NCBI GenBank assembly: GCA_002104905.1
Contig: MCFE01000356.1
Coordinates: 23,931-87,930 of the forward strand
Reading direction: 5' to 3'
Length of the DNA stretch: 64,000 bases
Source of the DNA: Basidiobolus meristosporus CBS 931.73
Lineage: Eukaryota > Basidiobolomycota > Basidiobolomycetes > Basidiobolales > Basidiobolaceae
The notes below the pieces were generated by a model. The model was not told where the DNA came from and searched no databases. It saw nothing but the letters and a program-made list of their open reading frames with translations. Position 1 is the stretch's first letter. Each line of letters starts with the position of its first letter. The translations under genes and the position numbers were made by a program. Positions 57,999 through 64,000 of the stretch are shown piece after piece.

Positions 57999-58014
57999 GC
58001 TGTCACTCTCTGCA

Positions 58015-61000
58015 ATGTCTACTACTGCTATTACTGGAATTTTTCCCTTTGCTGAAAAGTTGGATGGATCTAACTACCAAGTGTGGAAGGTGAAGATGAA
58101 GATGCTCCTACAAGAAAGAGGCCTTTGGGATATTGTCATGGGAGAAGAATGCCCTCCTAAAAACGTGGGAGAGGAAGCCTTGAAGTACCAGAAGAAAGAA
58201 CAAAGTGCCTTTAACTGCATTTGCCTTAATGTCAAGGACAAATTGCTAATTCAATGCTCAAGAGCAAAAACGGCAAAGAATGCCTGGAAGGCATTAGAAG
58301 ACACCTACCAGTCATGTTCAGCTGCCAAGAAATTGTATCTGAGAAGAAAATTCTTTACTACAAAGATGCTGCCAGGAGAAGAAATGAAAAATCTAATTAA
58401 CAGAATTACCCTGCTGGTAGATGAGATGGAATCTGTGGGCATACCAACTACTGATGAGGATGTGATAGTTACCATCCTGAATAGCCTGACAGACGAGTTT
58501 CAGGGCCTTGTATCAGCCCTAGAGTCCAGAACTGAAGATTTGACCTTAAATTACGTATATGGAAGGCTCCTGGATGAAGAATTAAGAAAATCAAGTGCCA
58601 ATAAGAAGGAAGAAGAAAATGCTTTAATAAGCAATGATAACCAACAAAGGAGGTACCCAAGACCCTACAAAGGCAACAACAACCTATTTTGCAACTACTG
58701 CAAAAGGAAAGGACACACATCAGACAGGTGCTTCAAAAAGAGAGATTATCAGCAAAAGAAGCCTGAATATGGAAATGCTGCAACAACTGAAGATAGACTA
58801 TTCATATCTGCACTAAATATGACCACAAACAAGGATTCTCAGACGTGGTATATTGACTCTGGAGCTTCTCAACACTTTACACACCAAAAAGAACTTTTTA
58901 CCCAATATCAAGAAATTCCAATTAAGAAGGTTTTCATGGGTGACGATAGAACACTTGATGCAGTGGGAGAAGGAACTATCCAAGTAAACCTTAGAAGCAG
59001 TGAAGGAAGCCATACACTGACCTTTAAAGAAGTACTCTATGTACCAGAAATAGCCAAGAACCTACTCTCTGTAAGCAAGGCCACAGCAGAAGGACTCAGT
59101 TTCAGTTTTGACAATTCTGGATGCAGGATCACTGATCAAAATGGTGCCCATATTGCTTCGGGCATCAGAGATCAGAATCTATACAAGTTGACTTATATTC
59201 CATCATATCTGGAAGCCAATATAAGTAACTTAAATGAAGAAACACCAATGCTTTGGCACAGGAGATTTGGACACATCAATTTTGATTATTTGCGTAAAAT
59301 GATCAAAGATCAGCTAATTTCTGGAGTGAAAATTGATCCCCCAGCTAATTTGGAGCACTGTGAAGCCTGCATATATGGGAAACAAGCCAGACAACCGTTC
59401 AAGAGCTCTGGGTTAATCAAAACTAAGAAAAAATTAGATCTAATTCACTCAGATCTGTGTGGACCTATGCAAAATTTATCCTTAGGTGGGATGAAGTATT
59501 TAATCACTTTTATTGATGATTATACAAGATACACATGGGTCTACTTCATGGAGAGAAAGGAAGAAGCTCTGTCTAAGTTCAGGGAGTTTAAAGCCATGGT
59601 GGAGAGAGAAACTGGTGAAAAAATCAAGAAAATACGCTCTGACAATGGTGGAGAATATACCTCAAAACTCTTCATCCACATCTGCAAAATTCATGGGATA
59701 AAGCAAGAGACTACTGTACCATACTCCCCACAGCAAAATGGAGTAGCAGAACGAGCTAACAGATCAATAATTGATATGGCAAGATCTATGATCCATGATC
59801 AAAAATTATCCTATGATTTTTGGGCGGAATCAGTTGCCACTGCTGTTTACCTTAAAAATAGGAGTTATAACAGAATACTTTGTGATTCTACTCCATTTGA
59901 AGCATGGTATGGATACAGACCAAGTGCAGAACATCTAAGAATATTTGGGTGTACAGCATATGCCAAAAAACTGGCCAGAAATCAGTCCAAATTTGAGCCA
60001 AAAAGTGTAAAATGCATATTTTTGGGCTACTGCAATGAGAGTAAGGCATACAGACTCTACAATACCAAAGCAAAGAAGCTGATCAAGTCCAGGGATGTGT
60101 TGTTTGATGAAAATTCAAAATTTTCACAAAAAATGACATCAGATGATGACGAAAATTTGATCTCAAGTCCACCAATTGTCAGGATTGAATCAGAGCAAAA
60201 CAATGAAAATTTTTTCACTCCAGAGGACTCTACAACCGTGGTTCAGCCAGAATCAGTGCCCAGGAATATCCCAGAAGTGATCATTCCAGTATCAAATGCC
60301 TGGAGATCAAATCGGACAAGAAATAGCCCAAATTACTATATTAATGAGGGTACAAACTTAGCCTATGCCTATTCAGTCCATATTGATGAACCCCAGACTG
60401 TAAAAGTGGCCCTAAATAGCCCTCAGACAAAGTTTTGGAGATCTGCAATGACTAAGGAATATCAGGCCCTGATGGAAAATCAAACTTGGGACTTAGTCAA
60501 ATTACCAATCAACCAAAAATCAATTTGATGCAGATGGGTATTTAAGACAAAATACAAGGCTGATGGTACAATTGAAAGATACAAAGCAAGACTTGTAGCC
60601 AAAGGATACTCTCAAACAAAAGGACTTGACTATACTGAGACCTTTGCACTGGTAGCCAAGTTTAATTCCATCAGATTAATATTGGCTATTGCAGCCAAAT
60701 ATAAGTTTTTGATTCATCAAATGGATGTAAAAACTGCATTTTTGAATGGAGAACTTGATGAGGACGTGTATATGGACCAGCCTGATGGGTTTGTTGACCA
60801 AGATAACCCCCATTTGGTCTGCAAGCTTAAAAAGTCACTCTATGGTCTCAAACAATCACCAAGAGCCTGGAATTGCAAGATAGATTCTTATTTGGAATCT
60901 TTGAGTTTCAAAAGGAGTAATGCTGACTATAGTATATACTATAAGCCAGATAGAGCAAATCCAGTTCTATTAGCTCTATATGTGGATGATCTTATTATAG

Positions 61001-61959
61001 CCGCCAATAACCTAGAAACATTGGAAGAGACTAAATCCAGCCTATCTAAGGAGTTCAAGATGCCTGATCTAGGAGAACTTAGTTACTACTTAGGGATTAA
61101 GTTGTCCATAGACAGAAGTACCCAGACTATTACCCTAAGCCAATCCAAGTATATTCAAGATATACTAAAGAAGTACCAAATAGAAGACTGTAAACCGGCA
61201 GCTACCCCAATGGAGACAAACCTTAACTTGGTCAAAACTCAACCAAATCAAGAGAGCTTGGTGCCATCTGAAAGCCCTGACTTTCCTTATCAATCTATGG
61301 TTGGCAGTCTGATGTCTATCATGCTTGGAACACGTCCAGATATCTCATATTCAGTGGGAGTTGTCAGCCAACATAATCAGAACTATGGATCTGATCATAT
61401 TGCAGCAGTTAAGCGGATTTTTAGATACCTAAAAGGAACTGCTGATATCTGCTTAAGATACACTTATAAGGATTTAGGACAGGATCTTATGGGATACTCT
61501 GATGCTGATTGAGGACAAAATTTGGAAGACAGAAGATCCACCACAGGATACACCTTTCTTTACTGTAAAGGAGCAATTTCATGGAATTCAAGAAAGCAAC
61601 CAACCGTAGCACTTTCTACTACAGAGGCAGAGTATATGGCAGCCTGTGAAGCTACAAAAGAAGCAATGTGGTTAAGAAAGCTCTTTACAGATTTAGGCCT
61701 ATGTCAAAAAACGCCTATTACTTTATTTCAAGATAATCAAGGATGTATACAATTAGGTAGAAATCCAACTTTTCATGCTAGAGCCAAGCACATAGATATT
61801 AGACATCATTTCATATGTGAAGCTATAGAGAATAGCTTAGTTAGCTTAGTTTACTGTCCTACAGATGAAATGATTGCAGACATATTTGCCAAATCATTAG
61901 CTAGAGACAAGTTTGAATATCTTAGGTCAAAATTAGGACTAGTCAGTATGAACATTTAG
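58015..61959 (+). pseudogene. Gag-Pol of the copia element, interrupted by two TGA codons
   Basis: A single frame of 1315 codons with no frameshift, stopped only by TGA at 60526-60528 (between integrase and reverse transcriptase) and TGA at 61510-61512 (between reverse transcriptase and RNase H). The start MSTTAITGIFPF at 58015 is the first good Met after the PBS. Gag: GSNYQVWKVKMKMLLQERG and the zinc knuckle CNYCKRKGHTSDRC (about residue 225). Protease: WYIDSGASQHFT (about 280). Integrase: HRRFGHIN, HSDLCGPM, DDYTRYTWVYF, RSDNGGEYTS, QQNGVAERANR. Reverse transcriptase: MDVKTAFLNGELDE, LYGLKQSPRAWN, LYVDDL. RNase [23 protein letters not shown]. Ends at a TAG at 61959. Confidence 0.92.
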
Positions 61960-61960
61960 C

Positions 61961-61970
61961 TGAGTGGGAG
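61961..61970 (+). other. Polypurine tract
   Basis: TGAGTGGGAG immediately before the 3' LTR, the plus-strand primer site of the element. Confidence 0.65.
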
Positions 61971-62319
61971 TGTTGTAAAAATTTGTATTTCCACCTAAAT
62001 ATACACCTAACTTAGTCACTTAGATCATTATCTTCATATCCTAGAAAATACTGACCAAATTCCTTGTTGGGATTTACTTAGAATATTTTCACCAAAATAC
62101 CAGGTACCCAGAACATGAAAATTCTCAAAGTTGTCCAAACAGCGCCAAACTTTGCACACATGTTCTTGGGACCTTCCTTAACCTATTCTACGTGTTTGTT
62201 ATGCTAAGACCAGGTAAAAGTACAAATACTACTTTTACAATCAATAAATCATTAAGTGAAAACCACATAATCTACTTGTCCTCCCAATCACTTCCAATAT
62301 CTCCAAGACTCTTACAGCA
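61971..62319 (+). repeat. 3' LTR of the copia element
   Basis: 349 nt, begins TGTTGTAAAAA and ends TTACAGCA; the last six bases differ from the 5' LTR (ACAACA) by one base. Confidence 0.92.
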
Positions 62320-64000
62320 ATTTTAACCTAAGATATTTAAGCTTGACTCTAGTTAATGGTTTGGTAAATATGTCTGCAATCATTTCATCTGTAGGACAGT
62401 AAACTAAGCTAACTAAGTTATTCTCTATAGCTTCACATATGAAATGATGTCTAATATCTATGTGCTTGGTTCTAGCATGAAAAGTTGGATTTCTACCTAA
62501 TTATATACATCATTGATTGTCTTGAAATAAAGTAATAGGTGTTTTTTGCCATAGGCCTAAATCTGTAAGCAGCTTTCTTAACCACATTGCTTCTTTTGTA
62601 GCTTCACAGGCTGCCATATACTCTGCCTCTGTAGTAGAAAGTGCTACGGTTGGTTGCTTTCTTGAATTCCATGAAATTGCTCCTTTACAGTAAAGAAAGG
62701 TGTATCCTGTGGTGGATCTTCTGTCTTCCAAATTTTGTCCTCAATCAGCATCAGAGTATCCCATAAGATCCTGTCCTAAATCCTTATAAGTGTATCTTAA
62801 GCAGATATCAGCAGTTCCTTTTAGGTATCTAAAAATCCGCTTAACTGCTGCAATATGATCAGATCCATAGTTCTGATTATGTTGGCTGACAACTCCCACT
62901 GAATATGAGATATCTGGACGTGTTCCAAGCATGATAGACATCAGACTGCCAACCATAGATTGATAAGGAAAGTCAGGGCTTTCAGATGGCACCAAGCTCT
63001 CTTGATTTGGTTGAGTTTTGACCAAGTTAAGGTTTGTCTCCATTGGGGTAGCTGCCGGTTTACAGTCTTCTATTTGGTACTTCTTTAGTATATCTTGAAT
63101 ATACTTGGATTGGCTTAGGGTAATAGTCTGGGTACTTCTGTCTATGGACAACTTAATCCCTAAGTAGTAACTAAGTTCTCCTAGATCAGGCATCTTGAAC
63201 TCCTTAGATAGGCTGGATTTAGTCTCTTCCAATGTTTCTAGGTTATTGGTGGCTATAGTAAGATCATCCACATATAGAGCTAATAGAACTGGATTTGCTC
63301 TATCTGGCTTATAGTATATACTATAGTCAGCATTACTTCTTTTGAAATTCAAGGATTCCAAATAAGAATCTATCTTGCAATTCCAGGCTCTTGGTGATTG
63401 TTTGAGACCATAGAGTGACTTTTTAAGCTTGCAGACCAAATGGGGGTTATCTTGGTCAACAAACCCATCAGGCTGGTCCATATACTTGTCCTCATCAAGT
63501 TCTCCATTCAAAAATGCAGTTTTTACATCCATTTGATGAATCAAAAACTTATATTTGGCTGCAATAGCCAATATTAATCTGATGGAATTAAACTTGGCTA
63601 CCAGTGCCAAGGTCTCAGTATAGTCAAGTCCTTTTGTTTGAGAGTATCCTTTGGCTACAAGTCTTGCTTTGTATCTTTCAATTGTACCATCAGCCTTGTA
63701 TTTTGTCTTAAAGACCCATCTGCATCAAATTGATTTTTGGTTGATTGGTAATTTGACTAAGTCCCAAGTTTGATTTTCCATCAGGGCCTGATATTCCTTA
63801 GTCATTGCAGATCTCCAAAACTTTGTCTGAGGGCTATTTAGGGCCTCTTTCACAGTCTGGGGTTCATCAATATAGACTGAATAGGCATAGGCTAAGTTTG
63901 TACCCTCATTGATATAGTAATTTGGGCTATTTCTTGTCCAATTGGATCTCCGGGCATTTGATACTGGAATGATCACTTCTGGGATATTCCTGGGCACCAA
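62320..64000 (-). pseudogene. Second copia copy, inverted, 3'-truncated and decayed (continues beyond window)
   Basis: Reads on the minus strand from the integrase-RT linker (64000) through reverse transcriptase (to 62741) to RNase H, ending abruptly within the last RNase H codons at the boundary with the other copy's 3' LTR; its own 3' LTR is absent here. Protein identity to the plus copy is very high (few changes in the 270-residue RT block). It has TGA at 63725-63727 and 62741-62743, at the same codons as the plus copy, plus further stops in RNase H (TGA at 62510, then a TAA three codons on). Some residues, such as IFTKPLTR near the end, look more like canonical copia than the plus copy, so it is not simply derived from it. 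Confidence 0.88.

Larger units (their letters stand above)
57633..62319 (+). mobile_element. Full-length Ty1/copia LTR retrotransposon
   Basis: Two LTRs (57633-57983, 61971-62319) beginning TGTTG and ending in CA, a primer-binding site directly after the 5' LTR, one Gag-Pol frame in copia order (Gag, protease, integrase, reverse transcriptase, RNase H) and a purine tract before the 3' LTR. The LTRs differ at roughly 20 of 350 positions including indels (hand count), so the insertion is not recent. Flanks GGATT and ATTTT do not form a target-site duplication. The 3' LTR abuts the inverted partial copy. Confidence 0.93.

Noticed and set aside
57856-58014. Extension of the copia Gag frame upstream into the LTR and across the PBS
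   Set aside because: It begins at a non-ATG codon in U3, before the expected transcript start, and crosses the PBS; the ATG at 58015 (or 57988) is more plausible.
60526-61512. UGA read as tryptophan genome-wide
   Set aside because: Several host genes in the window end in TGA with natural C-termini (CSL, the DIS3L2-like gene, the P450-like gene). The first element TGA also sits where a Trp is not usual.
1-64000. CRISPR array, rRNA operon or prokaryotic-type operon
   Set aside because: No spaced direct repeats, no rRNA motifs, and spliceosomal introns throughout identify nuclear fungal DNA.

Overview
The window is nuclear DNA of a filamentous, probably early-diverging ('zygomycete'-grade) fungus. 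The evidence is short introns (mostly 45-80 nt, GT..AG, CTAAC-like branch sites), compact genes on both strands, fungus-specific genes (SOM1, VAC7, ATP10, CSR1-type Sec14, YDC1-type ceramidase), and animal-like genes absent from budding and fission yeast (CENP-M) or from budding yeast (CSL transcription factor). A GDP-fucose-type transporter also fits such a lineage. The genus cannot be fixed from sequence alone. Exon joins were worked out by hand from splice signals, reading phase and remembered family conservation; no search was run.

Layout. 1-9500: FKBP2 (partial), ATP10, AP180/YAP1801, an FHA nuclear protein, a ubiquitin-like membrane protein and an alkaline ceramidase. 10046-17039: a P450-like gene that has lost its catalytic signatures, a CSR1-type lipid transfer protein, and a CSL (RBP-J/Cbf11-type) factor with TATA box and uORF. 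18001-26849: CENP-M, RRP40, LCB1, a CTK1/CDK12-type kinase and proteasome alpha2. 27456-38388: SEC31, a GDP-fucose-type transporter, an apparently active DIS3L2/Ssd1-family nuclease and the tiny SOM1. 38669-48422: POL2 (DNA polymerase epsilon) and VAC7. 49486-56718: eIF3b (one apparent base insertion), a B-type cyclin, a PWWP-like protein and an arrestin-domain protein.

57459-64000 is a transposon island. It holds an old reverse-oriented LTR scrap, a full-length Ty1/copia element (two 350-nt LTRs, PBS, one Gag-Pol frame broken only by two TGA codons, polypurine tract), and a second, more decayed copy fused tail-to-tail in inverted orientation and running off the window. Both copies carry the same two TGA codons.

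There is no operon-like organisation; neighbours are housekeeping genes of unrelated pathways. Functional themes are membrane traffic and sphingolipid metabolism (AP180, SEC31, VAC7, arrestin, LCB1, ceramidase), chromosome replication and segregation (POL2, CENP-M, cyclin B), RNA turnover (RRP40, DIS3L2) and mitochondrial biogenesis (ATP10, SOM1). I found no rRNA, tRNA or CRISPR array.
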